A stretch of 64,000 nt of DNA from Bactericera cockerelli (lineage: Eukaryota; Arthropoda; Insecta; Hemiptera; Triozidae): NCBI GenBank assembly GCA_024516035.1, contig CM044962.1:8617095-8681094 (forward strand), given 5' to 3'. The notes beneath the pieces were generated by a model. It was not told where the DNA came from and searched no databases. It worked only from the letters and a program-made list of their open reading frames with translations. Position 1 is the first letter of the stretch. Every line of letters begins with the position of its first letter. This document shows, one piece after another, positions 20,140 to 28,901 of the stretch. A program made the position numbers and the translations under genes.

Positions 20140-23100
20140 AAGCAGTCATCCAATGTAATTCGTACTGAGCCATCTAATACTGGTACCGTTAACATCAAAG
20201 TTGAAAGCTCTCCAAACTGAAAATTTGCTAAATTTATTTTAATACAACCTTACTACCCAATTTGTTTTAGAAATCATATTATACACTAAGATTTATTTTA
20301 AGACTAATAACACTATTTTATACAATTTCCATCATGTATAAAAAAAGAAAGAAAAAAGAAAGTAATTGTTAATTTCTCATCTTGTTTGTGCTTTGGTTGC
20401 AAAATGTCCCAACGAATCCCTTGCCCGTACAGTCCCACGAGAACTTTTGTGGATGAGAGAAGGCTCCGAATACACCTCAATAAGAAACATACGGATGAGT
20501 TGGTCACTGAATCTGCAAGCAACGAGTCAGTTGATGCTACAGAGTCACTAAGAGCGAAATTGGCTCGTGCTAAATCAAATGTCCCAGTTCTACGTAGAAT
20601 ACCTAAAGGGGCACGCTATGTAGTTGCAGACAAGCTATGTGCAGTTGTTAAACACTGCATCGATAGAAACTCTCTGGAAGCATGGACTCAGCTTTTTCTA
20701 TTTTCATATATCGTTTTGACATCTGACAAAGACAAAAGAAAAACATTAACGACAAAGATCAAGAACAATGTCTCTTCATTTAATCTAACAATAAAAGAGA
20801 GAAAAAAGAATTCTCCTGCTTCCCTCTCTCAAATCATCCAGGCTAAAGTAGATGACTTTGACATCCGAGGTGCTGTCCGCGTTCTGAGTTCAGCCGACAC
20901 ACAAGCTCCTCACAATGCAGCAACAGTTGAGGCTCTCAAGGAGAAACACCCGCCTGAATCTCTTGACTTAGTTTATCCCGAGCCTCCTGACGCTCAAATC
21001 CCAGTTCTCACTGTTCAAGAGGACAATGTTCTGAGCGCTATAAACTCGTTCCCGAGTGGGTCTTCTGGTGGAACTGATGGTTTTCGGCCGCAATTTCTCA
21101 AAGACCTCACGTCTGTGTCAGCTGGCGAGGCAGGTAAACGTGTTCTCACAGCACTTACCCAGTTATGTAACTTTATGCTGTTGGGGAAAGTACATCAAGA
21201 AGTTTGCCCTTTTTTGTACGGAGCTTCTTTGTGTGCTTTGTTGAAAAAGGATGGTAGTATCCGACCAATAGCAGTAGGCAGTGTATTCAGAAGACTCGCT
21301 GCAAAACTTGCGAGTCGGCACGCCCAAAATCTTCTTGCTGCATATTTTTCACCCAATCAATTAGGTGTAGGTGTCCACCGTGGCTGTGAAATATCCATAC
21401 ATGCTGCTCGGACCTACCTTGCTGAACTTGAGAATAATAAGAAAGTATTTTTGAAAATTGATTTTTCCAATGCTTTTAATTGTATTTCACGTGCACAAAT
21501 GCTTGAACAAGTGAAACAAAAGACTCCGGACATATTTCCCTTCCTGTATCAATGCTATAGAGAGCGTTCACTGTTATTCTATGATAATGAAATCATTTAC
21601 TCAGAAAGTGGTTGCCAGCAAGGAGATCCCTGCGGAGCAATGTTGTTCTCATTGGCCATCCACCCAATCGTTCAGCAGTTGACAACGGAATTAAATTCCT
21701 GGTACCTAGATGATGGTGTTCTGGCAGACAATCCAGAAAAAGTCTTAGAGAACTTTGCGAAATTGATTTCCTTTAGTGAGAAGATAGGACTCATTGTCAA
21801 TACCACCAAATGTGAGCTATTCCTAGGTTCGGATATTGAGAACGCAAATGAAATCATTCATAAATTTTCATCCTTTTCACCGGGTATTCGCATCATACAG
21901 AAATCAGAACTAAATTTGCTTGGCTCTCCGTTATTTGATGAAGGTTTTTCAGACTTTGTTCAACAAAAAGTAGAGAAAATCCAACTCCTGACAAAACGTC
22001 TTGAAAATGTCAATGCTCACACCAGTTACACATTATTAAAAAACTGCTTACTAATACCTAAGTTGACGTACCTTTTGAGAACCACTCCATTCTGGAAATT
22101 TCAAAATATGATAAATGAAATAGACCTTTTACTCATTGATACATTGAAAGCTATTTTAAATACAGCCCTGACTGAGCAACAATGTTCCCAAGCAACGCTC
22201 CCCATTAACTTTGGAGGACTTGGTGTACGGAAGCTTGGTGATTTGGCTCTCCCTGCTTTCCTCAGCTCTGTCTATGGTGTGAAGGACATGGTCTCCCAAA
22301 CTCTATCTTTCATGGACCATGAAATTCAAATACACCTGCTAGATGGAGCCCTGGAGCTGTGGAGAGAAACCAATGGAGACAATATACCAGAGCAAGAGCA
22401 GTTCCACATTCAGAAACAATGGGACCAGATTAACATCAAACGAATCATTTCTGAAAAACTGGTATTTGTAACCCCACTGGAGTCCGCTCGCTTCTTGGCT
22501 CTTCAGGAAAAAGAATCTGGTGCATGGTTAAAAGCTCTACCATCAAAGAATATTGGAACATTAATTGAAAACAACAGCTTCAGAGCATGTGTTGCACTGA
22601 GATTGGGTTGTAATATTTACAAAAAACATGAATGTGTATGCGGCGCAGAAGTTGAAGAGACTGGGTTACATGGCTTGAACTGTAAGAAAAGTAAAGGAAA
22701 ATTTTCTCGTCACAGCGAACTCAACGACATTGTCCATCGCGCCTTGTCTTCTATTCATGTGCAGTCTACTCTAGAACCTTGTGGCTTGAACAGAGATGAT
22801 GGAAAGAGACCAGACGGCATGACACTTGTACCCTGGTCCCGCGGACAGAGCCTTGTTTGGGACAGTACATGTGTGAATACTTTGGCCCAGACTTACTTAT
22901 CACAGAGTAGCCGTATAGTGAGATCAGCAGCGGAACGAAGGGCGAAAGAAAAGACAAGCAAATATACATTCATCACGGAGGCGCAATATATCTTCCTCCC
23001 TCTGGTGTATGAAACACTGGGGCCCTGGTCCGTCGAAACTAAAAAGTTCTTGAATGTTGTGGGTGATAATTTGATCCGTGCCACTGGCACTCAAAGTGCC

Positions 23101-23230
23101 AAAGAATTCTTGCTGCAGAGAATATCCATAGCGATTCAACGCGGCAATGCAGCATGCATTCTTGGTACTTTACCACATGTCAGTGGCATGGATCATATAT
23201 ATAACCTGCAATAGATGTGAAGTGTACTAG
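20140..23230 (+). mobile_element. Non-LTR retrotransposon with restriction-like endonuclease (approximate limits)
   Basis: The limits are set by a 22-bp repeat related on both sides (left 20120-20143; right array from 23229). They enclose about 260 bp of 5' sequence and one long ORF. Domain order (N-terminal zinc finger, RT, CCHC knuckle, PD-D nuclease) is that of the R2/NeSL/CRE/HERO type, not APE-type LINEs. No poly(A) is evident at the 3' end. Confidence 0.75.
20404..23214 (+). CDS. Retrotransposon ORF: reverse transcriptase plus restriction-like endonuclease
   Basis: It encodes 936 residues from an ATG in good context (gcaaaATGTCC) and has no internal stop, so this copy may be recent. 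The product would nick a target and copy element RNA there (target-primed reverse transcription). An N-terminal C2H2-like finger (C7, H24, H29) lacks its second cysteine: CPYSP has serine where a CxxC is expected. RT motif A is at about 350 (FLKIDFSNAFN), motif B at about 402 (GCQQGDPCGAM) and motif C at about 432 (WYLDDG). A CCHC-type knuckle lies at about 743-760 (CVCG...HGLNC). A PD-D-like nuclease core follows (KRPDGM at about 800, WDSTCVN at about 818). The RT and nuclease calls are firm; the exact clade is not. Confidence 0.9.
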   Translation: MSQRIPCPYSPTRTFVDERRLRIHLNKKHTDELVTESASNESVDATESLRAKLARAKSNVPVLRRIPKGARYVVADKLCAVVKHCIDRNSLEAWTQLFLFSYIVLTSDKDKRKTLTTKIKNNVSSFNLTIKERKKNSPASLSQIIQAKVDDFDIRGAVRVLSSADTQAPHNAATVEALKEKHPPESLDLVYPEPPDAQIPVLTVQEDNVLSAINSFPSGSSGGTDGFRPQFLKDLTSVSAGEAGKRVLTALTQLCNFMLLGKVHQEVCPFLYGASLCALLKKDGSIRPIAVGSVFRRLAAKLASRHAQNLLAAYFSPNQLGVGVHRGCEISIHAARTYLAELENNKKVFLKIDFSNAFNCISRAQMLEQVKQKTPDIFPFLYQCYRERSLLFYDNEIIYSESGCQQGDPCGAMLFSLAIHPIVQQLTTELNSWYLDDGVLADNPEKVLENFAKLISFSEKIGLIVNTTKCELFLGSDIENANEIIHKFSSFSPGIRIIQKSELNLLGSPLFDEGFSDFVQQKVEKIQLLTKRLENVNAHTSYTLLKNCLLIPKLTYLLRTTPFWKFQNMINEIDLLLIDTLKAILNTALTEQQCSQATLPINFGGLGVRKLGDLALPAFLSSVYGVKDMVSQTLSFMDHEIQIHLLDGALELWRETNGDNIPEQEQFHIQKQWDQINIKRIISEKLVFVTPLESARFLALQEKESGAWLKALPSKNIGTLIENNSFRACVALRLGCNIYKKHECVCGAEVEETGLHGLNCKKSKGKFSRHSELNDIVHRALSSIHVQSTLEPCGLNRDDGKRPDGMTLVPWSRGQSLVWDSTCVNTLAQTYLSQSSRIVRSAAERRAKEKTSKYTFITEAQYIFLPLVYETLGPWSVETKKFLNVVGDNLIRATGTQSAKEFLLQRISIAIQRGNAACILGTLPHVSGMDHIYNLQ

Positions 23231-23430
23231 ACCAAAGTAAGTCGTACAGAGACCAAAAGTAAGTCGTACAGAGACCAAAAGTAAGTCGTACAGAGACCAA
23301 AAGTAAGTCGTACAGAGACCAAAAGTAAGTCGTACAGAGACCAAAAGTAAGTCGTACAGAGACCAAAAGTAAGTCGTACAGAGACCAAAAGTAAGTCGTA
23401 CAGAGACCAAAAGTAAGTCGTACAGAGACC
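23229..23430. repeat. 22-bp tandem repeat (~9 units) 3' of the LINE
   Basis: The unit gtaagtcgtacagagaccaa+aa is repeated with almost no variation and ends at accgcaagtactc. The open frames on the minus strand are artefacts, because 66 bp equals 22 codons. Confidence 0.95.
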
Positions 23431-23874
23431 GCAAGTACTCAAGAGGCTTCGGCGACGGTTATAATTACATTTGAAATCACCCAAAACGTGGGAAAATGAT
23501 GACAGAACGCAGCGACGACAAAATGGAGGCCCATTAAACCGCTATCAGGCCCCCGGCTGATTTTATTGCTCATCAACTTGTCCTTCGACTCATTACCAGC
23601 ACCTGTGTCTGCGTTTATTTAACCATACCACTCTTGGTAAAACATTGACATAACAGAATATCGAATGTGTTTAAATAATATGAAGGTAGGAAAGTAGTCA
23701 CCGCGGTCGAGTTTATCTAGAATCTAAATAATTTGAACATGAACAGTTGTCACCGTGCAAGTGTGGTGTAGGCGGACGTTTGCACGCAAAGTGATAAGGT
23801 TTAAAAATACAAAAAAAAAAAATGCAAAGGTTAAAAAATACAAAAAAAAGTACATAGTTCATACTAAGGGTGTC
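23431..23874. other. Intergenic DNA with a SINE C head fragment
   Basis: A 30-bp family C head remnant (agtcaccgcggtcgag) lies at 23693-23722. Nothing else is recognised. Confidence 0.45.
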
Positions 23875-24132
23875 AGGACAAACTAGTTTATCCTATATTG
23901 TTTATAGTGTAACTAGTTATTGTAGTGTAACTAGTTTATCCTATATGAACCATTACACCTATTCATGAACAGCGAATTTTGCCCGAGCACTGTCTCAAGC
24001 AAGGTATTGACCAATAATATTAAAGGAAATCATCCTTCAGACCATGCTCAAACGGCGTTTTCTGTTCATAAATACGGCTGTTAGTGTGAGCTTAGTTTAT
24101 GCTAAAGCACATAAGATAAACTAGTTCGTCCT
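23875..24132. mobile_element. Short TIR element (MITE-like)
   Basis: The left end aggacaaactagtttatc (23875-23892) is matched in inverse by gataaactagttcgtcct (24115-24132) with one mismatch. An internal direct repeat (gtgtaactagtt) occurs twice. No ORF. Confidence 0.65.
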
Positions 24133-24188
24133 AAGAACTATAAAAAAGTACAAGGAAAACCAGAAAACAAACAAACATGCTGACTCAC

Positions 24189-24501
24189 CTCCGGTACATC
24201 GTCTGACTCAGTCAGCGTAAAAATCCGCTGATTCATCCGATGCTGACCCGACAAGATTTCGCGATGCCACTTCTGCTCTCTCTTCGTGACGCATCCGGTC
24301 TCCACGGAATAGCGCAACGCTTCCTCCCCGCTCAGAATGCGCTGTTGCCAGGCGATTTCCACTTCTTCGAGAGAGTTGGAATTGTCACCGGTGCGCCCGG
24401 TGGATGAGGAGGCGGTGGCACCTCGCCCCCCCGTGGCACTGCCTGTGACGTCATCGTAGGCTTGAGGAATGGCCGAGGATTTGACGCAGTCGAGACGGAC
24501 T
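24189..24501 (-). CDS. Probable coding exon of an unrecognised host gene
   Basis: This 313-bp, GC-rich block is open on the minus strand. It is preceded by a good acceptor (ttctgtttcag) and followed by a consensus donor (CCGGAG|GTGAGT). If spliced, it enters in phase after one base and leaves on a codon boundary. The roughly 104 residues include a Gly/Ser/Thr-rich, probably disordered part (TGSATGGRGATASSSTGRTG) and then a charged helical part (EEVEIAWQQRILSGEEALRY). I do not recognise the family. No neighbouring exons were found in the flanking transposon-rich DNA, so it could be an isolated exon of a long gene or a relic. Confidence 0.5.
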
Positions 24502-24554
24502 CTGAAACAGAAGATGGTGAAATAGAAGATGGTGCAACAGGAGTGAAAGTCAAG

Positions 24555-24725
24555 AGAAGTCAGCGTCGATGGCGCGTTGAATGCACCAGTTCTCGTAGGA
24601 TCACCAAAGTTAAGCAACGTCCAGCGAGGTGAAGACTTCGTGATGCTGGCATTCCGGCCCAACCCAGGGTAGGTGAGGTTAAGGTGGGTAGCAGGTTTTG
24701 TGAGTTTCCTGCGAAAGGAACGGTA
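24555..24725 (+). mobile_element. 5S-rRNA-derived SINE with shared central domain
   Basis: The head gcaccagttctcgtaggatc, accaaagttaagcaacgtcc matches the internal part of animal 5S rRNA (TTCTCGTC-GATCACCGAA-TTAAGCA). It is followed by the central domain shared with tRNA-headed SINEs (cattccggcccaacccaggg, gtgaggttaaggtgggtag). This makes it a SINE3-type element. Confidence 0.8.
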
Positions 24726-24789
24726 AAACTGCGGTTTATCTTAATGTTTAAATTGTAAACCAAGCATTTTTAGACTTGTATTGTAAACA

Positions 24790-24968
24790 ATCCAGCGCAT
24801 GGATCCGTGATCTGTGGATCGGATCCAAGCCAATGATTGGATTTTTTCTTCATTAATTTCATTTTGCGGGCATATAATAATATGATTCCGAGGGTTAGGT
24901 GGTAAATATAGGTGATGGAATAGGCTTTGAGCATTGACTTTGCCTGGTGGTTACCTTCCACTAAAGAG
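24790..24968 (+). mobile_element. SINE family H copy, diverged
   Basis: The head is degraded. The body cttcattaatttcattttgc and the tail ggctttgagcattgactttg, cctggtggttaccttcca are clear. Confidence 0.65.
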
Positions 24969-25027
24969 TTATGATGGGGCAAGGACTTCCATTGTTATAG
25001 ACCTCTCTTTAAATAAATATTCATTAT

Positions 25028-25385
25028 CTCCCTTGCCTTTATCCCATATTAGCTTATGTTGCTTGTGGGGTCGGCATTGTTCAACCTCATGGTTGAGGTT
25101 GGTAGGGTGGGGCACGTTTTTTATGGCTGGATGCCCTTCCTAACGCCAACGATTCTATTTGGTTTTAACGTCCCGATCTGGACGGGGGTGTTACCCTCCA
25201 TTCGCTGGGAATCGTACCAGCTACCTACATTGTGACCTCACCCAGCCTGGGTAGGGCCGGAAATGCCAGCCTCACGTGTTTGGAGGGAACAGAATTTTCT
25301 TCGATAAGTCTGCTCCAACCGGGGATCGAACTCGGGATCTCGAAACTACGGGCAGTAGTCACAACCATTACGCCACGGAGGCTGG
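25028..25385 (-). mobile_element. Modular SINE, complete tRNA-like head, central domain and tail
   Basis: In minus sense the head is gcctccgtggcgtaatggtt, gagttcgatccccggttgga (clear B box). The central domain is ggctggcatttccggcccta, cccaggctgggtgaggtcac, ctggtacgattcccagcgaa, tggagggtaacacccccgtc. The tail is cgttggcgttaggaagggca. It is the most complete member in the window. Confidence 0.85.
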
Positions 25386-25890
25386 TTAAATAAATATTCA
25401 TTATAAAAGATTATAGTATGAATGTGAACAGGGCCCAGTTGATGCGGGAGTGTTTTTTTCTCTTGGTGTACGACTCAATTTTATAATTTCAGTTGGTGTG
25501 TGTGTGTGTGTCTTTCCCTCTACTATTGTACGGCTCACAGCCCTCGCCAGGATTTCTTTGGATGACAGGTTTCAGGTTATCAAGTTTGAACAAGTGAAGT
25601 TGGTGTGAACTGAGGCATGTCCTGGCCATCTTCAGTCCAAGTGTGCTCTGTTCGGGAACTCGTGAAATGCAAACCGCTATTTTCTCCAGTTTTCCTCTTC
25701 ACAACCCTAGGGAGTCAGGCTGAACATTGATACAGTTCTCCACCATTCAAATCTTGAATTAACACATCAGGATACTGGAGGAAACAGAGAGTCTGGATGT
25801 TGCACAGCTGGAGACCAATGAAACAACAGGGATTGGCAACTCACCCTTCGACACGATTGTGAAGAAATATTTCCACTTCAAGTCTAAGTT
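25386..25890. other. Intergenic DNA with (GT)n
   Basis: A short (GT)n tract lies at about 25494-25512. No gene is recognised. Confidence 0.4.
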
Positions 25891-25899
25891 CTATTTTTC

Positions 25900-26170
25900 A
25901 TATGATAATATATGAGAGTGCGTCGCACTGGATAGTCGCGCGTTACTCACGAAATAATTTTGAAATCGAAATCTTGAATTGCCAGTACTTTGCAACTTGA
26001 ATTGCAGCATCATTGCATATTCGGAGATCCTCTCTTGTGCACTGCGTCTCCATATTTCTGCATATGAGTAGATGATCCTCAGTTTGTTGTTCTCCGCAGT
26101 CACATAACTCCTTTTGGCAGATGTATCTCCATTTTAACAAGTTGACTTTTACATCGTGATATTGATACTG
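25900..26170 (-). pseudogene. LINE ORF2 C-terminal relic
   Basis: Minus-strand frames contain CDCGEQQTEDHLLIC, the Cys/His knuckle typical of the C-terminus of APE-type LINE ORF2 proteins, followed by a helical tail. Frames change in mid-stretch and no RT domain is present, so only a decayed 3' fragment remains. Confidence 0.55.
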
Positions 26171-26221
26171 TTCATTTATGAGATTGATCTGCCGGTCAGA
26201 GGGTCCTACAGGGCCGAATAG

Positions 26222-26400
26222 CGGCCAAATAAGAAAACTTCAAATGACCCATTAAGTTCAAAATTCAACTTCTTTATTAGCGCCAAATAAGAAAACTTCA
26301 AATGACCAATTAAGTTCAAGATTCAACTTCTTTATTAGCGCCAAATAAGAAAACTTCAAATGACCAATTAAGTTCAAGATTCGACTCCTTCATTCGCAGC
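26222..26400. repeat. 61-bp tandem repeat (3 units)
   Basis: The unit gccaaataagaaaacttcaa, atgaccaattaagttcaaga, ttcaacttctttattagc is repeated three times with a few substitutions. Confidence 0.85.
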
Positions 26401-26439
26401 TATGCAACCCGAACTCAGTCGGGGACTCAAGGGGTCGCT

Positions 26440-26800
26440 ATAGTCACCGACTGAAGTGTTCGTCGCTCCATTATCAGTCCAGTGTGGTGGGGGGCAAGAC
26501 CGCTCTGCACGGAGGTGCTTCTAATGGCCCAGGGGTTCTCAATGAGGGAGGACCCCCTGACTTTGAGGGGGGGGGGTCCTGCTTGGAGGGGCCAATGGGG
26601 GACTGAAGTGTTCATCGATGCATTATCAAGCCAGTGTGGTCGGAGGGTTAGACCGCTCTCTACTGAGGTGTCTCTAATGGCCCAGGGGTTCCCAATAAGG
26701 AAGGATCCCCCCAGTGGGGGGACTGAAGTATTCATTGCTGCATTATCAGCCTCGTGCAGTGGGGTACAAGACCGCTCCGCACTGGGGAACACCTAATGGT
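26440..26800. repeat. GC-rich repeats of ~130-150 bp (3 units)
   Basis: Each unit contains ggggactgaagtgttcat, gcattatcagccagtgtggt, aagaccgctctgcac and ctaatggcccaggggttc. Units start near 26448, 26597 and 26720 and differ in length in the G/C-rich middle. Open frames on both strands follow the repeat. Confidence 0.75.
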
Positions 26801-27327
26801 CCAGGGATTTCCAATGAGGCTGGCTCTGGTTCCCACATGAATCAGACCCAGCCTGGGTTGGGCTAAGAATAACCACCATTACGAAGGTTCGAATTCCAAT
26901 GGTTACACATCCTAACCTCCCTGGGCGTTACTTAACTTCAACGTGCCATCGATTCATGTCCCTACATCTAGTACAACTTCTCACTTTTCTGTTTATACTT
27001 ATTAAAATAGAGAGGTTAGTTGATGGCATGGATATTCATTACTATTACCTGCTGATGAGAGCAAATAAGCTTGAAACAGCTGTCCAGGTGTGTTCTGATA
27101 TTCATGTAAATCTAGTACAACTTCTCACTTTTCTGTTTATACTGATACTGATATACTGATTGAAGCAACTTTGTATAAAATATAACTCGACGACAACCAG
27201 AGATTTTGCAACATTCCCTCGCTGAACTGCGTCGCTTTTCTTGCAGCAACTAAGCGCTTTCCGCTCTTGGGTCTCCTAGATATTTTCAATTCTTCTGTCC
27301 AGTTTCTAGCTTCTTCAATTCTTTTGT

Positions 27328-27330
<3 letters not shown>
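26801..27330. other. Intergenic DNA with small duplications
   Basis: A 30-bp segment (ctagtacaacttctcacttt) occurs at about 26968 and 27112. Near 26926-26955 a 5S-like remnant (gttacttaacttcaacgtgc) appears in minus orientation. No gene is recognised. Confidence 0.4.
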
Positions 27331-27367
<37 letters not shown>

Positions 27368-27510
27368 ACATAACATTGTTTACAAAAATTACAATTGAAA
27401 ACAACAATACTAATGTTCACTATTATACTTATAAATAGTTTTACAAGTTATCAAAATATAAAGGGTACCTATCTAATGCATATATTCTACCATATGAGTG
27501 ACAAATATCT

Positions 27511-28026
27511 CTAATTTTCTTGTTGTATGTAGTCTAAGCATTTCATCTTAAACATTTCTTTTGGCAGTGAGAATTCACTGATGTCAATGTGAAGATAATT
27601 ACACAGTGTCATTGCCTTAATGAGGGGAGATTCATGCAATTTTGTAAACCTTGGGTGAGGCACTGTGAATGGCTCAACAGTCCTATTTCTAAGCAAAGGG
27701 TTGGGCGTTTTCTTTTCTATTATCTCTTGTAAATTAGAGCATTGAATATGATTGTTTAGTAGTTTATATACCAACATGATTGAATCTAGTTTACGTCTTG
27801 TTTCAAGGGAGCTTAAATTAATCATTTCAAGAAGTGTTTTATAAGAGATAGCTTCAGGATATTTGGGATAAAACCCATTTTCTTTTTTAAATAGATATCT
27901 TATAAAAGTTGACTGGATTTTTTCAATTGATTTTGATGCTTCTTTTGAGCTAGGGTCCCAGACTACAGAACCATATTCCACTGTAGATCTCACCAAAGAT
28001 AGAAATAGAGTCCTAAGTACATCAAT
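27511..28026 (-). pseudogene. C-terminal part of the split LINE reverse transcriptase
   Basis: It encodes the thumb and C-terminal tail (LSLVRSTVEYGSVVWDP..., IEKIQSTFIRYLF) characteristic of APE-type LINE ORF2. It runs without a stop from the insertion point to TAG at 27511. It shares the duplicated bases attgatgtac with the other half at 33391-33400. Confidence 0.85.
28017..28026. repeat. Target-site duplication, left copy (gtacatcaat)
   Basis: It is identical to 33391-33400. Two flanking A residues also match, so the duplication is 10-12 bp. It marks the insertion of the R1-like element. Confidence 0.95.
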
Positions 28027-28029
28027 AAA

Positions 28030-28875
28030 ATGAAGCTAGTAATCCTATGCAAAGCAAATACTAGCTTTGTCGATGTAATGAAGAAAAACAATGATGAACA
28101 AAACGAAAATATTCAAAGCAGAAAATTTACTCCAAAGAAAAATTCAAATAAGGTGATAAATATAATTATGAAAGAGAAAAAGAAGGGAGACTACGAAGAG
28201 GTTATCAAAAAGATGAAGAATGAAATTAACATTGAAGAACTAGGTATACAAGTAAAAAGTATTGTAAAAACTAAAAATGGAAATGCTAAAATTATAACAG
28301 AAGAGAAATCCTCCGAGTCTCTTAAAAAATTCCAGCAGACAATTAATGATTGGCTTGGGGACAGAGGAAAAGCAATTAGTGATTCCAATAAATCCCTGGC
28401 AATCATTAAAGACATTGATACTACGACAACAAAAGAAGAAGTAGAACAAGCGATTAGAAGTAACTTAAATATCGATTCCAACAGCTCTGAATTAAAAGTA
28501 GTAAATCTGAAGATAAACCCAAGAGGTAATACACAATCAGCTACAGTAGAAGCTAACCGGGATGTGATCCACAAGCTCGTTGAACTAGGGAGAATCAAAG
28601 TTGGTAGCTGGCAATCCTGCAGAGTGGAGGAGTTTGTGGTTCCCACACGATGCTACAAATGCAACTTATATGGGCATAGAGGATTTGAGTGTAAAAATAT
28701 TGAATTTGATAGAGATAAGTGTTTCAATTGCACCCAACATGGTCATCAGGCTGCTGAATGTACTAATGAAACTTTCTGTCAAGCGTGCAATAAAGTGGGT
28801 CACAGACATGGTAGTATGTTGTGTGAAATTTACAAGAGGCTTGTCCTAGAAGAAAGAGGGAGGAGAAAGCGATAG
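28030..28875 (+). CDS. Retrotransposon ORF1, gag-like with three zinc knuckles
   Basis: It encodes 281 residues, a nucleic-acid-binding gag-like protein that packages LINE RNA. The N-terminal third is Lys/Glu/Asn-rich. The C-terminus has three CCHC-type knuckles in a row (CYKCNLYGHRGFEC, CFNCTQHGHQAAEC, CQACNKVGHRHGSMLC), the arrangement usual in R1- and Jockey-type ORF1. The ATG is only three bases from the insertion junction, so the true N-terminus is probably missing and this start is fortuitous. ORF2 begins 26 bases downstream in another frame. Confidence 0.85.
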   Translation: MKLVILCKANTSFVDVMKKNNDEQNENIQSRKFTPKKNSNKVINIIMKEKKKGDYEEVIKKMKNEINIEELGIQVKSIVKTKNGNAKIITEEKSSESLKKFQQTINDWLGDRGKAISDSNKSLAIIKDIDTTTTKEEVEQAIRSNLNIDSNSSELKVVNLKINPRGNTQSATVEANRDVIHKLVELGRIKVGSWQSCRVEEFVVPTRCYKCNLYGHRGFECKNIEFDRDKCFNCTQHGHQAAECTNETFCQACNKVGHRHGSMLCEIYKRLVLEERGRRKR

Positions 28876-28901
28876 AATAAATTATTATTAATAACCTCTA
28901 A

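Noticed and set aside
23180..23484. Minus-strand open frames of ~85 codons
   Set aside because: Translation of the 22-bp repeat, whose three units equal 22 codons.
24555..24650. Functional 5S rRNA gene (here and at 50536)
   Set aside because: Only the internal part of 5S is matched, the ends do not pair and the SINE central domain follows.
27137..27331. Minus-strand 64-codon frame starting MDKRIEEARNWTEELK
   Set aside because: Helical composition but no recognisable domain; it ends in low-complexity sequence and abuts a LINE poly(A) tail, so support is too weak.
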